Shown: positions 19,435 through 27,939, numbered from the stretch's first letter. The stretch: DNA of 64,000 nucleotides from Streptomyces monashensis (GCF_001866665.1 NZ_MLYO01000036.1:1-64000); one strand, 5' to 3'. Numbers and translations: made by a program. The notes: generated by a model from the letters alone, not told the origin.

Positions 19435-20292
19435 CTACCGCGTCCGGGAGCCGTGGTGCTCGGGCCGGCGTCCCTCGTGGAGCGCGGGCCGGCGGTCCAG
19501 GTGGGAGGCGACGGCGGCAGCCGGGACGCCCGGTTTGTGCTCGACGGGCATACGGATGGGCCGGCCCATGACCATCATCGGGTCGAAGACCACGACCACG
19601 GCCGCGAGGAGCAGGAACGCGAGCGGGCCGATCAGCATGGGTGCGAGCACGGACGGCTCCGGCGCGCCGCCGACGGCGTGGGAGTGGCCGTCGAGGTGGA
19701 CCCCCAGGGCTGCCATGCCCATGTAGTGCATGCCGCTGACCGCGAGCCCCATGACGAGGCTCGCTCCCACGCTCCACAGGAAGCCACGCACGCGTCCGGC
19801 GGCCCACAGGGCGGCGGTGGCGGCCACGACCGCTATGGCGACGGAGGCCGCGACCGTGACGGTGTTGTACGTGAACCGGCCGTGGAAACGGACGCCGGCC
19901 ATGCCCAGGTAGTGCATGGAGGCGACGCCCAGACCGGTGATCGTGCCGCCGGTGAACAGTGCGGCTCCGGTGGCTCCGCGGTAGCCGACGATGAAGATGC
20001 CGACGCCGACCATAACGATGGCGAGGCCGAGGCTCGCGTAGGTCGTCGGCTTGTCGTAGTGGATCGGGGACTCTTTGATGGCGAAGCCCATCATGGCGAC
20101 GAAGTGCATGGTCCATATGCCGGAGCCGATCGCGGCGGAGCCGAGGGCCAGCCAGGCGGGTCGCCGGGAGTGCGAGACCAGCAGCGCGCGCGTGGTGCAG
20201 CGCAGGCCGAGGGCACCGCCCAGGCAGGCCATCAGATAGGCCACCAACGGGGTGACGGCCCCGTAGCTGAATCCGTCGACCGTGCCTTGCAT
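19435..20292 (-). CDS. MHYT-domain integral membrane sensor protein
   Basis: This 285-aa membrane protein is built almost entirely of an MHYT domain. The three signature motifs are WTMHFVAMMGF, ASMHYLGMAGV and SGMHYMGMAAL in separate spans, with about seven spans in total. MHYT domains have been proposed to bind copper and sense O2, CO or NO. This protein lacks an attached GGDEF/EAL or kinase output domain, so it is a stand-alone sensor or metal protein. The C-terminal tail is His/Arg-rich. ATG 20292 was chosen because the long open frame upstream is Arg-rich and non-homologous. It diverges from the glycerophosphodiesterase gene; 280 bases separate them. Confidence 0.88.
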   Translation of the reverse strand: MQGTVDGFSYGAVTPLVAYLMACLGGALGLRCTTRALLVSHSRRPAWLALGSAAIGSGIWTMHFVAMMGFAIKESPIHYDKPTTYASLGLAIVMVGVGIFIVGYRGATGAALFTGGTITGLGVASMHYLGMAGVRFHGRFTYNTVTVAASVAIAVVAATAALWAAGRVRGFLWSVGASLVMGLAVSGMHYMGMAALGVHLDGHSHAVGGAPEPSVLAPMLIGPLAFLLLAAVVVVFDPMMVMGRPIRMPVEHKPGVPAAAVASHLDRRPALHEGRRPEHHGSRTR

Positions 20293-20440
20293 CCGCGGCT
20301 GCCCTTCCGCCCTCTTGCGTCCTGGAATACCTGAAACGTTCCCCCGGCCCCAGGACCGCGTGGGCGGCCAGGGTTGTCGCAGAGAGTATGACCCCCACCG
20401 GAATGGTCGAACGATTATCCGGCAAAGAAACACGGCGTTG

Positions 20441-20454
20441 CCGCACTTGTGCGG
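20441..20454. promoter_or_regulatory. Palindrome between the MHYT and glycerophosphodiesterase genes
   Basis: CCGCAC-TT-GTGCGG is a perfect inverted repeat in the 280-base divergent region 20293-20572, about 120 bases before the glpQ-like start. I saw no clear GTTCACC direct repeats (PhoP boxes) in this region. Nothing else recognisable is in it. Confidence 0.35.
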
Positions 20455-20572
20455 TACTCGTGAGCGGACTTGGACGTTTGTCCGCGTCGTGCGCTTCTCG
20501 TGCGCCCGGTGCCATCGGTCGTCTGCTGTCACTCTTGTGGCAGTCGGTATCAATTCGACGCGAGGAGTCTGT

Positions 20573-21448
20573 ATGCACGCGCGCGTAGTGGCCACCACCA
20601 CCGCCGCCACGGTCCTGGGGATCGCGACGGTCCTGCTGATCACCACCCCCGATGCCCGGGCCGGCGGTTCCGGCGAGCCGACGGTGATCGGGCACCGGGG
20701 CGCCGCCGCCTACGCACCCGAGAACACGCTCCCCTCGATCGACAAGGCCGCGAAGCTGGGCGTCACCTGGGTCGAGAACGACGTCCAGCGCACCAAGGAC
20801 GGTGAGCTGGTCGTCATCCACGACGACAGCCTGAAGCGCACGACCGACGTCGAGCGGGTCTTCCCCGGGCGGGCGCCATGGAAGGTAAAGGACTTCACCG
20901 CGGCCGAGATCGCCCGGCTGGACGCGGGCAGCTGGTACTCCCCCGCCTACGCGGGCACACGCGTGCCGACACTCGCGCAGTACATGCGCCGGATCGAGCA
21001 CAACCACGAGAAACTCCTCCTGGAGATCAAGAACCCCGAGCTGTACCCGGGCATCGAGCGGCAGACGCTGAAGCTCCTCGGCAAGGAGGGCTGGCTGGAC
21101 GGGAGCCATCTGAAGCGGCTGATCGTGCAGAGCTTCAGCGCCGACAGCATCCGGACCGTCCACGAGCTGAAGCCCGCGGTCACGACGGCCCTGCTCGGCT
21201 CGCCCAAAGTGAGGCAGCTGTACCAGGACGCGTGCTTCGCCGATCTCATCAATCCCTCGTACGGGTCACTCTCGCGCGGCTACGTCGCAGCCGTGCACAC
21301 GTTCAAGGGGCCGCACGGCAAGAAGCTCGGGGTGTTGGCCTGGACGGTGGACGACGCGGCCGACGCCCGCACGGCCGCGGAGTACGGCGTCGACGGGATC
21401 ATCACCAACAAGATCGACGTGGTGCGCGCGGCGCTGGGCTCGCACTGA
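20573..21448 (+). CDS. glpQ: Secreted glycerophosphodiester phosphodiesterase
   Basis: This 291-aa enzyme hydrolyses glycerophosphodiesters to glycerol-3-phosphate and an alcohol, scavenging phosphate and carbon outside the cell. A Sec-type signal peptide covers residues 1-29 with a probable cut after DARA. The GDPD domain follows, with VIGHRGAAAYAPENT (catalytic His and Glu), VENDVQRTKDGELVVIHDD (metal Glu/Asp and second His) and a later EIKNP. ATG 20573 has GAGGAG six bases upstream and puts the signal peptide at the N-terminus. It diverges from the MHYT gene. It is probably the GlpQ2-type enzyme of Streptomyces, phosphate-regulated in S. coelicolor as I recall, although no PhoP box is evident here. 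Confidence 0.93.
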   Translation: MHARVVATTTAATVLGIATVLLITTPDARAGGSGEPTVIGHRGAAAYAPENTLPSIDKAAKLGVTWVENDVQRTKDGELVVIHDDSLKRTTDVERVFPGRAPWKVKDFTAAEIARLDAGSWYSPAYAGTRVPTLAQYMRRIEHNHEKLLLEIKNPELYPGIERQTLKLLGKEGWLDGSHLKRLIVQSFSADSIRTVHELKPAVTTALLGSPKVRQLYQDACFADLINPSYGSLSRGYVAAVHTFKGPHGKKLGVLAWTVDDAADARTAAEYGVDGIITNKIDVVRAALGSH

Positions 21449-21460
21449 GCCGGGCGGGCG

Positions 21461-21483
21461 TTGTCAGTGGCGGGCCGTACGGT
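21461..21483 (+). promoter_or_regulatory. RecA-NDp/PafBC-type DNA-damage promoter of ogt
   Basis: TTGTCAGTG (21461-21469), eight bases, then TACGGT (21478-21483) match TTGTCRGTG-N8-TANNNT exactly. The ATG of the methyltransferase gene begins 7 bases after the -10, so the mRNA should be leaderless. The promoter lies 13 bases past the stop of the phosphodiesterase gene. Confidence 0.85.
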
Positions 21484-21489
21484 GGTCGC

Positions 21490-22044
21490 ATGGACAGCGA
21501 ACGGCAGGATGAGCAGCGCGTCGTATGGGCCGTCGTCGGCAGCGACATCGGCCCGCTGATGCTGGCCGCGACCCGTGACGGCCTGGTCAACGTCGTCTTC
21601 CACGCCACGGACGCGGTGCGCGACCGGGCGCTGGAGCGGCTGGCGTCCCGGTTCGGTGCCGCCCCCGTCGAGGACCCGGACGCGCCGCCGCTCACCGAGG
21701 CCATACGCCAGTTGCGCGCGTACTTCGCGGGCGAGCGGCACGACTTCGACCTGCCGCTGGACTGGTCGCTGATCTCCGGCTTCAACCGCCAGGTACTGCG
21801 CGAGCTGGCCTCCGGGGTGCCGTACGGCACGGTGGTGGGGTACGGCGATCTCGCGGGGCGGGTCGGACAGCCGGGCGGGGCGCAGGCGGTCGGCGCGGCC
21901 ATGGGCGCCAATCCGCTGCCGGTGGTCGTGCCGTGCCACCGGGTGGTGGAGCGCGACGGCGGTATCGGAGGCTTCGGGGGCGGGCTGGAGACCAAGCGGA
22001 AGCTGCTCGCCCTGGAGGGCGTGCTGCCCGAGCCGCTGTTCTGA
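21490..22044 (+). CDS. ogt: Methylated-DNA--[protein]-cysteine S-methyltransferase
   Basis: This 184-aa suicide repair protein transfers the alkyl group from O6-alkylguanine or O4-alkylthymine to its own cysteine. The active-site motif PCHRVV lies in VVVPCHRVVERDGGIGGFGGG, with the DNA-binding helix-turn-helix and the Arg finger just before it (PYGTVVGYGDLAGRVGQPGGAQAVG). The N-terminal regulatory domain is present and of normal length. ATG 21490 is chosen both by homology and because a damage-type -10 ends 7 bases upstream, giving a leaderless message. The shared promoter motif with uvrA and uvrB groups it in the same damage response. Confidence 0.95.
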   Translation: MDSERQDEQRVVWAVVGSDIGPLMLAATRDGLVNVVFHATDAVRDRALERLASRFGAAPVEDPDAPPLTEAIRQLRAYFAGERHDFDLPLDWSLISGFNRQVLRELASGVPYGTVVGYGDLAGRVGQPGGAQAVGAAMGANPLPVVVPCHRVVERDGGIGGFGGGLETKRKLLALEGVLPEPLF

Positions 22045-22080
22045 CCGCTCCCGGGACTGCGCACCGTTTGCTCGGCGCCA

Positions 22081-22512
22081 CTATGCGTCGTAATGCCGGG
22101 CCTCGAAGACATTGCCGTCGGGGTCCCGGAAGTAGAACGAGCGCGGGGCACTGCCGCGGGCGCCGAAGGAGTCGTGGCCGATGTCGGACAGGGGGACGCC
22201 GTAGCGCTCCAGCCGGGCGCGCAGGGCCTCGAAGGCGTCGGCCGGCAGGGACAGGCAGACGTGGTTGACCGGATGGCCCGCGCTGTCGGCCGCGCCGGGC
22301 AGCATCCTCATGCGGTCCGCGAAGGTGTGCGGGGCGAGGTCAAAAATGGTCTCCTCGTTGACGCGCACCGAGGGGAACGGCACCTTGCCCTCGACGAACT
22401 CGGTGAGTCTGACGGGCTCCAGACCGACGGCCTCGGTGTAGAAGCGGGCCGCGGCCACCGGGTCGGCCACCCACAGGACGACATGGTCCAGACGCATGCT
22501 GTTCTTCGTCAT
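22081..22512 (-). CDS. VOC-family protein (glyoxalase/bleomycin-resistance fold)
   Basis: This 143-aa single-domain vicinal-oxygen-chelate protein has the paired beta-alpha-beta-beta-beta layout. MRLDHVVLWVADPVAAARFYTEAVGLEP gives the first metal His, VNHVCLSLPADAFEAL the second, and FYFRDPDGNVFEA the Glu near the C-terminus. The complete metal set suggests an active enzyme, possibly a dioxygenase, glyoxalase or antibiotic-resistance type. ATG 22512 (MTKNSMRLDH) is chosen because GGAG lies four bases upstream; ATG 22497 is an alternative. It diverges from psuG by 100 bases. The substrate is not assignable. Confidence 0.85.
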   Translation of the reverse strand: MTKNSMRLDHVVLWVADPVAAARFYTEAVGLEPVRLTEFVEGKVPFPSVRVNEETIFDLAPHTFADRMRMLPGAADSAGHPVNHVCLSLPADAFEALRARLERYGVPLSDIGHDSFGARGSAPRSFYFRDPDGNVFEARHYDA

Positions 22513-22546
22513 GTGCTCCAGGCTGGTGGCGTCTCCCACAGGCCGC

Positions 22547-22554
22547 AAGCGTTT
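22547..22554. promoter_or_regulatory. AAGCGTTT LacI-like half operator upstream of psuG
   Basis: The octamer AAGCGTTT, in the context GCAAGCGTTTA, also occurs in the right arm of the palindrome upstream of the lacI-type gene (120-129). It lies 58 bases before psuG. It is a weak, single-copy match and may be chance. Confidence 0.2.
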
Positions 22555-22611
22555 AGGCGCTCCCGGCGCCCGCCAGAGATCCAGGTACGAACAGCCGACG
22601 GACAGGAGGCG

Positions 22612-23526
22612 ATGCGCGTGGTGCTCGTGGTGTCGGAAGAGGTCCGGGAAGCGATCGACGCGCGGCGGCCGGTGGTGGCCCTGGAGTCCACGATCATCGC
22701 GCACGGCCTGCCCCGTCCACGCAATCTGCATGTGGCGCGAGAGCTGGAGGACGCGGTGCGGCGAGAGGGTGCCGTACCGGCGACGATCGCCGTCCTGGAC
22801 GGACGCCCGCGTATCGGGCTGGACAAGGAGCAGTTGGAGCGCGTCGCGAACGAGGACGGCATCCGCAAGCTGGGCCACCGCGACCTGCCACTCGCGGTGG
22901 CCTCGCGGGTGAGCGGGGCGACCACGGTGTCGGCCACGGCGCAGCTGGCCGCGCTCGCGGGCATCCGGGTGTTCGCCACGGGCGGGCTGGGCGGTGTGCA
23001 CCGGGAGTGGACGGTGACACAGGACGAATCGGCCGACCTGGGGCTGCTGGCACGGACGAGGATCACGGTGGTCTGCGCGGGTGTGAAGTCGATCCTGGAC
23101 GTGCCGGCGACGCTCCAGCGGCTGGAGACCCTCGGCGTGGCCGTGGCGGGTTACGGCACGGACCGCTTCCCCGGCTTCTACCTCTGCGACTCAGGGCATC
23201 CCGTCGACTGGACCCTGAGCAGTCCGGACGAGGTCGCCGAGGTCATGCGGGCCCAGGACGCGATGGGTGCCGTGGAGTCGGCGCTGATCGTCGCCAACCC
23301 CGTCCCGGAGGCGGAACAGCTCGATCCCGAGCTGCACGCGCGCGTGCTCGCCGACGCGCTGCGGGCCTGCACGGAGCAGGGCGTCAGCGGGCAGGCGGTG
23401 ACACCGTTCCTGCTGGACTACCTGGTCCGGCACACGGACGGCGCGTCCCTGAGCGCCAATCTGGCGGCCGTGCGTGGCAACGTACGGCTGGCGGCGCGGA
23501 TCGCCACGGCCTGGACCAGGGAGTGA
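22612..23526 (+). CDS. psuG: Pseudouridine-5'-phosphate glycosidase
   Basis: This 304-aa enzyme splits pseudouridine 5'-phosphate into uracil and ribose 5-phosphate, the second step of pseudouridine salvage. The family hallmark VALESTIIAHGLPRP near the N-terminus, GVVPATIAVLDG-type residues (here GAVPATIAVLDGRPRIGL), the lysine region KLGHRDLP, and ATGGLGGVHR and VCAGVKSILDVPATLQRLET are all present. ATG 22612 has AGGAGG three bases upstream. The stop overlaps the GTG of the following PfkB kinase, which provides the phosphorylated substrate. Together they make a complete two-enzyme pathway. Confidence 0.95.
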   Translation: MRVVLVVSEEVREAIDARRPVVALESTIIAHGLPRPRNLHVARELEDAVRREGAVPATIAVLDGRPRIGLDKEQLERVANEDGIRKLGHRDLPLAVASRVSGATTVSATAQLAALAGIRVFATGGLGGVHREWTVTQDESADLGLLARTRITVVCAGVKSILDVPATLQRLETLGVAVAGYGTDRFPGFYLCDSGHPVDWTLSSPDEVAEVMRAQDAMGAVESALIVANPVPEAEQLDPELHARVLADALRACTEQGVSGQAVTPFLLDYLVRHTDGASLSANLAAVRGNVRLAARIATAWTRE

Positions 23527-24446
23527 CCACGCGCCGGGACGGGGCCCTGCTGGTCGTCGGGGACGTGATCACGGACGTGGTCGCCCGGCACCGGGGGCCG
23601 CTCGCGGCCGGCACCGACACGGTCGCCTCGATCCGCACGCTGCCCGGCGGGGCGGGCGCGAACGTGGCCTGCTGGGCCGCCCACGCGGGCTGTGCGGACG
23701 TACGGCTGCTGGGACGGGTGGGCGCGGACACTGCCGCGTGGCACGAGCGGGAGCTGCTCTCGGCCGGTGTACGGCCCCGGCTCGTGGTCGATCCGGAGGC
23801 GGCGAGCGGGACGGTGATCTGCCTCGTCGACACAGGGGCGGCGGCCGAGCGCACGTTTCTCACGGACAGCGGGGCTTCCCTGCGGCTCGAACCCGACGAC
23901 TGGTCCGACGCGCTGCTCGACGGGGTCGCCCGGCTGCACCTGTCGGGCTATCTGCTGTTCACGGAGCCGAGCCGGGCCCTGGCACGTACCGCACTCACGG
24001 CCGCACGCGCGCGTGGAGTGCCCGTCAGTCTGGATCCGGCCTCCGCCGGCTTCCTGACACGGCTGGGCGTGGACCGGTTCCTCGCGTTCGCCGAGGGGCT
24101 GGACGTGCTGCTGCCCAGCCGTGACGAGGCATGTCTGCTGACCGGCCTGCCGGATCCGGCGGACGCGGCGGCCAAGCTGAGCCGTCTGGTGCCGCTGGTG
24201 GTGGCCAAGGCGGGCGCGGACGGGGCCCTGGTGGCCCGTTCCGGCACCGTGCCGACGCGTATCCCTGCGACACCGTCGGTTCCCCGGGACACCACGGGAG
24301 CGGGCGACGCCTTCACCGGCGCGTTCCTCGCCGCCCTGCTCGCGGGCGCGGATCCGCAGGAGGCGGCGGCCCAGGGCTGTCGGGCGGGCGCGCAGGCGGT
24401 GGGCCGGGTGGGGGCCAGACCGCCGATTCCGGGGAGCGGCGCGTAG
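23523..24446 (+). CDS. psuK: PfkB-family kinase, probable pseudouridine kinase
   Basis: This 307-aa ribokinase-family kinase has the N-terminal signature LPGGAGANVACWAAHAGC and the C-terminal box PRDTTGAGDAFTGAFLA with the catalytic Asp. Its start, GTG 23523, overlaps the psuG stop by four bases. This coupling is the main reason to assign it as pseudouridine kinase, which makes the pseudouridine 5'-phosphate that PsuG cleaves. From sequence alone it could phosphorylate another nucleoside or sugar. Its reading frame contains one of the CACGCGCGCGTG palindromes (24004-24015). Confidence 0.85.
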   Translation: MTTRRDGALLVVGDVITDVVARHRGPLAAGTDTVASIRTLPGGAGANVACWAAHAGCADVRLLGRVGADTAAWHERELLSAGVRPRLVVDPEAASGTVICLVDTGAAAERTFLTDSGASLRLEPDDWSDALLDGVARLHLSGYLLFTEPSRALARTALTAARARGVPVSLDPASAGFLTRLGVDRFLAFAEGLDVLLPSRDEACLLTGLPDPADAAAKLSRLVPLVVAKAGADGALVARSGTVPTRIPATPSVPRDTTGAGDAFTGAFLAALLAGADPQEAAAQGCRAGAQAVGRVGARPPIPGSGA

Positions 24447-24973
24447 ACGTCGGACAGTCGGCGGGATACGGCGGGGGTACGGCGGCGGCCCGTCTGCAGG
24501 GGCCACCGGCCACAGCGCATGTTCGGTCGGCTGTGCCGGAAGCTGCGCTCTGCGCACTCCCGGGCCACTGCGGCAGGTACGGAGGGCGGGTCCGTAAGGG
24601 CGGTGCATGCCGGTCGGCTGGGGCGAGATGCCGGGCGGCGTGCATGACCGCGCGACGCGCACGGCCGGGCGGCGTGGCGGAGCGCCGCGGACAGCTCAGC
24701 CGGTGTGCGCCTGGCCGGTGCACGAAGGCTCGGACGGCGACGGGCGCGCTACGCCGGTGTCATGCGCGCTCGGCAGGACCTCGATGCCGCGAACGCCCGG
24801 TAAGCGCCGGCGGACGCCGGCTGCGGGGCCTGCGGACGGCTCGGGGCCTGATCGATCGCCCGCCGTGGCCGTTCGGCGGACGGCCGAGGCTCTGCCCGCC
24901 CGGCCGCGGTGGTCGTGGCGGCTCGGGCCGTGCGGTCGGCTGCGTAGGCTACGTCTTCCCTCGCCACCGTCCC
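24447..24973. other. 527-base region without a supported gene
   Basis: Both strands are open in several frames, but the translations are Arg/Pro/Gly-rich, resemble nothing I know, and have no ribosome-binding sites. I saw no tRNA, promoter box or repeat array. It may be a decayed gene or simply spacer between the convergent psuK and methyltransferase genes. Confidence 0.6.
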
Positions 24974-25768
24974 CTACGCCTTCCTCCCCCACACCGAGAT
25001 CATCGGTGCGGTGGCCAGGTCCATGCAGCCGGTCTCGACATGGGCCAGGTGCTGGTCGATCTCCTCGTCGGTGGCGAGTCCGGCGGCGACGAGGCGGCCG
25101 CGGATCTGACGGACCGTCGCGGCCTCCAGCGCGGTGCAGGCGGGCGAGGTCATCGGGAAGTAGGCGTCGGCCGTCACATCGCTGAGCCCTGCCTCGCGGA
25201 GCAGGCGCGGAAGCTTGCGGCCGTACGAGAGGTCGGCGCCCCGTTCGGCGAGAAGCTTGCGGAAGCCCTGGCGCAGCCGGTTGGCGAGCCGCTGTTCGGG
25301 GCCGTACTCGTCGGGGCAGATCAGGGGCTGGAGGGCAGGGTCCGCGTCTTCGACCAGCAGCAGGCCGCCGGGGCGCAGGGCCTGGATCATGGATCGCAAC
25401 GCCCGTTCCCGGTCCGGGACATGCACGAGCACGAGCCGGGCGTGGACCAGGTCGAAGCCTTCGGCCGGCGGTGCCTCGGTGCCCACGTCGTGGACGCGGA
25501 CCTCGACCGGCGGGTGGGCCGCGGCGGCGATCAGCGAGGTGTCGATGTCGGTGGCGACGACCTTGCCGGTCGGGCCGACCTTCTCGGCGAGCCAGGACAC
25601 CACGGAGGTGCCGCCGGCCCCGACTTCCCAGCAGCGCCATCCCGGTCCGACACCCAGACGCTCGATGTGCCGGATGGTCGTGGGGTCGAAGAGCGTGGCG
25701 AAGGCGTCGAAGCGCTGTCCCGCCTCGTTCTGCCGGTTGTCCAGAAGGTACCCGTCGGATCGCGTCAT
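24974..25768 (-). CDS. Class I SAM-dependent methyltransferase
   Basis: This 264-aa protein has a complete methyltransferase fold: motif I EVGAGGTSVVSWLAEKVG (about residues 48-65), motif II acid in VVATDID, motif III FDLVHARLVLVHVPDRE, and RPGGLLLVEDAD. The C-terminal third (AERGADLSYGRKLPRLLREAGL onward) matches the small-molecule (ubiE/CHP02463-like) group. ATG 25768 was chosen by homology. A 204-base region with several small inverted repeats separates it from the divergent corA-type gene. The substrate is unknown. Confidence 0.87.
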   Translation of the reverse strand: MTRSDGYLLDNRQNEAGQRFDAFATLFDPTTIRHIERLGVGPGWRCWEVGAGGTSVVSWLAEKVGPTGKVVATDIDTSLIAAAAHPPVEVRVHDVGTEAPPAEGFDLVHARLVLVHVPDRERALRSMIQALRPGGLLLVEDADPALQPLICPDEYGPEQRLANRLRQGFRKLLAERGADLSYGRKLPRLLREAGLSDVTADAYFPMTSPACTALEAATVRQIRGRLVAAGLATDEEIDQHLAHVETGCMDLATAPMISVWGRKA

Positions 25769-25972
25769 GTCGGGATCATCCCACCCGGCTTGTCCGGATC
25801 CGCCTGCGCTCCGAGCGCGGGAGACCGGCGGAACCGGCCCTTTGTCCACAGGCGGGAACCAAGCGGAACCTTGTGTTCCCACAGGCTTGCCCGCGTTTTG
25901 CCCTCGCCTGGCAAACTGCTCGAGCAAGGCGCGAAAAGCGTTACGTGAGGAGATCCGAGCGAGGAGACCCAG

Positions 25973-27100
25973 ATGTCCATGGCAGGGAATCTGCGCAAGG
26001 TCACGGGACTGGGCAAAGCCGCCGGCCTGCGCAAGGTGGCGCGGCTGGCCCGGCGGCAGCCGCGCGTGGACCTGAGCCATCCCGCCAGATCACCGCTGGG
26101 GTCCTCGGTGGTCAACTGCGTGACGTATCAGGACGGCGTGCGGGTGCCCACCTGTCACGACCTCGTGGACGCCGTGAAGATGGTGCGCAAGACCGGCGAG
26201 GGCTTCGTCTGGCTGGGGCTGCACGAGCCGACGGACCGTGAGTTCGCCGGGATCGCGGAGCTGTTCGACCTGCATCCCCTGGCGGTGGAGGACGCGGTCG
26301 AGGCCCATCAGCGCCCGAAGCTTGAGCATTACGGCAACACGCTCTTCGCGGTCTTCAAGACCGTCTGCTACGTCGAGCACGAACGGCTGACGGCGACCAG
26401 CGAAGTGGTGAACACCGGCGAGATCATGGTGTTCGTCGGCGAGGACTTCGTCATCACGGTGCGGCACGGCCGGCACGGCTCACTGGGTCCGCTGCGCGAG
26501 GAGCTGGAGGCTCATCCGCACCAGCTGTCGAAGGGACCGGCGGCGGTGCTGCACGCCATCGCCGACCTTGTCGTGGACGACTATCTGAGCGTCACGGACG
26601 CGGTGCAGGCCGATATCGACCAGGTCGAGACGGATGTGTTCTCGGAGAACGGCGCTCGGCTCGACCCCGGCCGCATCTATCAGATGAAGCGCGAACTGCT
26701 GGAGCTGAAGCGGGCGGTGGTGCCGCTGAGCCGCCCTGTGGAGGACCTGGCCACCCGGCCCATACGGGTCGTCCCGCCGGAGATACAGGCCTACTTCCGC
26801 GATGTGCTCGACCACCTGATCCGGGCCAAGGACCAGATCGCCGCCTTCGACGAGCTGCTCAACTCCATCCTCCAGGCGCACCTCGCGCAGGTGACCGTCG
26901 CGCAGAACGAGGACATGCGGAAGATCACCGCCTGGGCCGCGATCATCGCCGTTCCGACGATGGTGTGTGGTGTGTACGGCATGAACTTCGACCACATGCC
27001 CGAGTTGCACTGGCAGTTCGGATATCCGCTGGCCATGGCCGTCATGGCGGGGGCGTGCGTGGTGCTGTACCGGGGCTTCCGGCGCAACGGCTGGCTCTGA
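25973..27100 (+). CDS. corA: CorA-family magnesium/cobalt transporter
   Basis: This 375-aa homopentameric channel has a long cytoplasmic N-terminal funnel and two C-terminal membrane spans. The signature GMN occurs in CGVYGMNFDHMPEL (about residue 336), between the spans, and the cytoplasmic tail ends RNGWL. The first 45 residues are a basic extension (MSMAGNLRKVTGLGKAAGLR) not seen in enteric CorA. GAGGAG lies 8 bases before ATG 25973. Upstream there are small inverted repeats (TTTGCC-N7-GGCAAA at 25897-25915) but no recognisable Mg2+ riboswitch. Mg2+ uptake is the likely role; some relatives export or carry Co2+, Ni2+ or Zn2+. Confidence 0.93.
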   Translation: MSMAGNLRKVTGLGKAAGLRKVARLARRQPRVDLSHPARSPLGSSVVNCVTYQDGVRVPTCHDLVDAVKMVRKTGEGFVWLGLHEPTDREFAGIAELFDLHPLAVEDAVEAHQRPKLEHYGNTLFAVFKTVCYVEHERLTATSEVVNTGEIMVFVGEDFVITVRHGRHGSLGPLREELEAHPHQLSKGPAAVLHAIADLVVDDYLSVTDAVQADIDQVETDVFSENGARLDPGRIYQMKRELLELKRAVVPLSRPVEDLATRPIRVVPPEIQAYFRDVLDHLIRAKDQIAAFDELLNSILQAHLAQVTVAQNEDMRKITAWAAIIAVPTMVCGVYGMNFDHMPELHWQFGYPLAMAVMAGACVVLYRGFRRNGWL

Positions 27101-27148
27101 CCGGCACCGGGCAGCGACAAGCGGCGGGGGACAGAACAGCGGGGCGGA

Positions 27149-27790
27149 TCAGCCGCTCCAGGCGGGATGGCGCGGGTCGTCGGCGCGCACCAGGACGTCC
27201 GCCGTGCCGGCGGGATCCGTCTCGGACGCGTAGCGCTCGAAGGCGGGCAGCGTCCAGTGGTCGGCTTCCGGGGTACGGCGGCGCAGAGCGGCCGGGGAGA
27301 GGAGGAGGTGCACGGTCAGGTCGAAGGGGAACCAGTGGTGCAGCAGGAGGGGGCCGTGGAGCAACAGGATCCCGCCGGGCGGGAGTTGGACGTAGGTGCT
27401 GCGGGTGGCCCGGTCGGTGGCCGGATCCCACAGGTCGGGCAGGACGCGCCCGCTGCCTCCGGGGTCGAGCGGGCCGAAGACCTCGCGCCACAGGGCACCG
27501 GTGTCGAACCATCCGCCGAAGTACGACTCCGCGTCCCGCCGCCCGTGTTCGAGGCGTAGCGAGGCAGGTCGGAGGAAGCCCTCGGTGCCGATCACGAGCG
27601 AGGGCCGGCCGCGCACGCGCAGCGCCTTGCCGACGCGTTCGGCGAGGTCCCCTGGGCGGGCGGCCGGGGCTCCGTCGAAGCCGACGCGCGGCCAGGCACC
27701 TCCGTCGGCCAGCTCCAGACCGGCCAGCCGGTCCGCCAGCAGTTCGGCGAGCCGGTCCCAGGTGATCGCTTCGAGTCGCACACGGCCCAT
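27149..27790 (-). CDS. Uridine-kinase-like protein with a lost P-loop
   Basis: This 213-aa protein belongs to a streptomycete family usually annotated as uridine kinase. The overall layout fits a nucleoside-kinase-like P-loop fold, for example RVGFDGAPAARPGDLAERVGKAL, GTEGFLRPASLRLEHG, YVQLPPGGILLLHGPLLLHHWF and VHLLLSPAALRRRT. However, the Walker A consensus GxxxxGK[S/T] is replaced by GAPAARPG (about residues 40-47), with no Lys-Ser/Thr. ATP-dependent kinase activity is therefore doubtful. ATG 27790 is the natural start. It is convergent with corA. A regulatory or substrate-binding role is possible; function is unknown. Confidence 0.75.
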   Translation of the reverse strand: MGRVRLEAITWDRLAELLADRLAGLELADGGAWPRVGFDGAPAARPGDLAERVGKALRVRGRPSLVIGTEGFLRPASLRLEHGRRDAESYFGGWFDTGALWREVFGPLDPGGSGRVLPDLWDPATDRATRSTYVQLPPGGILLLHGPLLLHHWFPFDLTVHLLLSPAALRRRTPEADHWTLPAFERYASETDPAGTADVLVRADDPRHPAWSG

Positions 27791-27939
27791 GATGCCGGGT
27801 GGCCGAGAGCGGGGCGGCAGCGCCTGCCAGGGACGGAGCGCCTGCCGGAGACAGAAGGTGCCGCCGAGGACGGGGCGCCTGCCCGGGACGGGGATGCGCT
27901 GTGGCTGTTGGCTGGTCTGCCCTGCGGTGAGCGGGCGGG

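Noticed and set aside
20293..20572. PhoP boxes before the glycerophosphodiesterase
   Set aside because: I found no tandem GTTCACC-like units, although the S. coelicolor homologue is reported, as I recall, to be phosphate-regulated.
24607..25185. A plus-strand open frame crossing the methyltransferase 3' end
   Set aside because: The translation is Arg/Pro/Ser-rich with no family resemblance and mostly antisense to a clear methyltransferase.
25769..25972. An Mg2+ riboswitch before corA
   Set aside because: Only short isolated inverted repeats are present; no conserved M-box or ykoK-type elements could be recognised.
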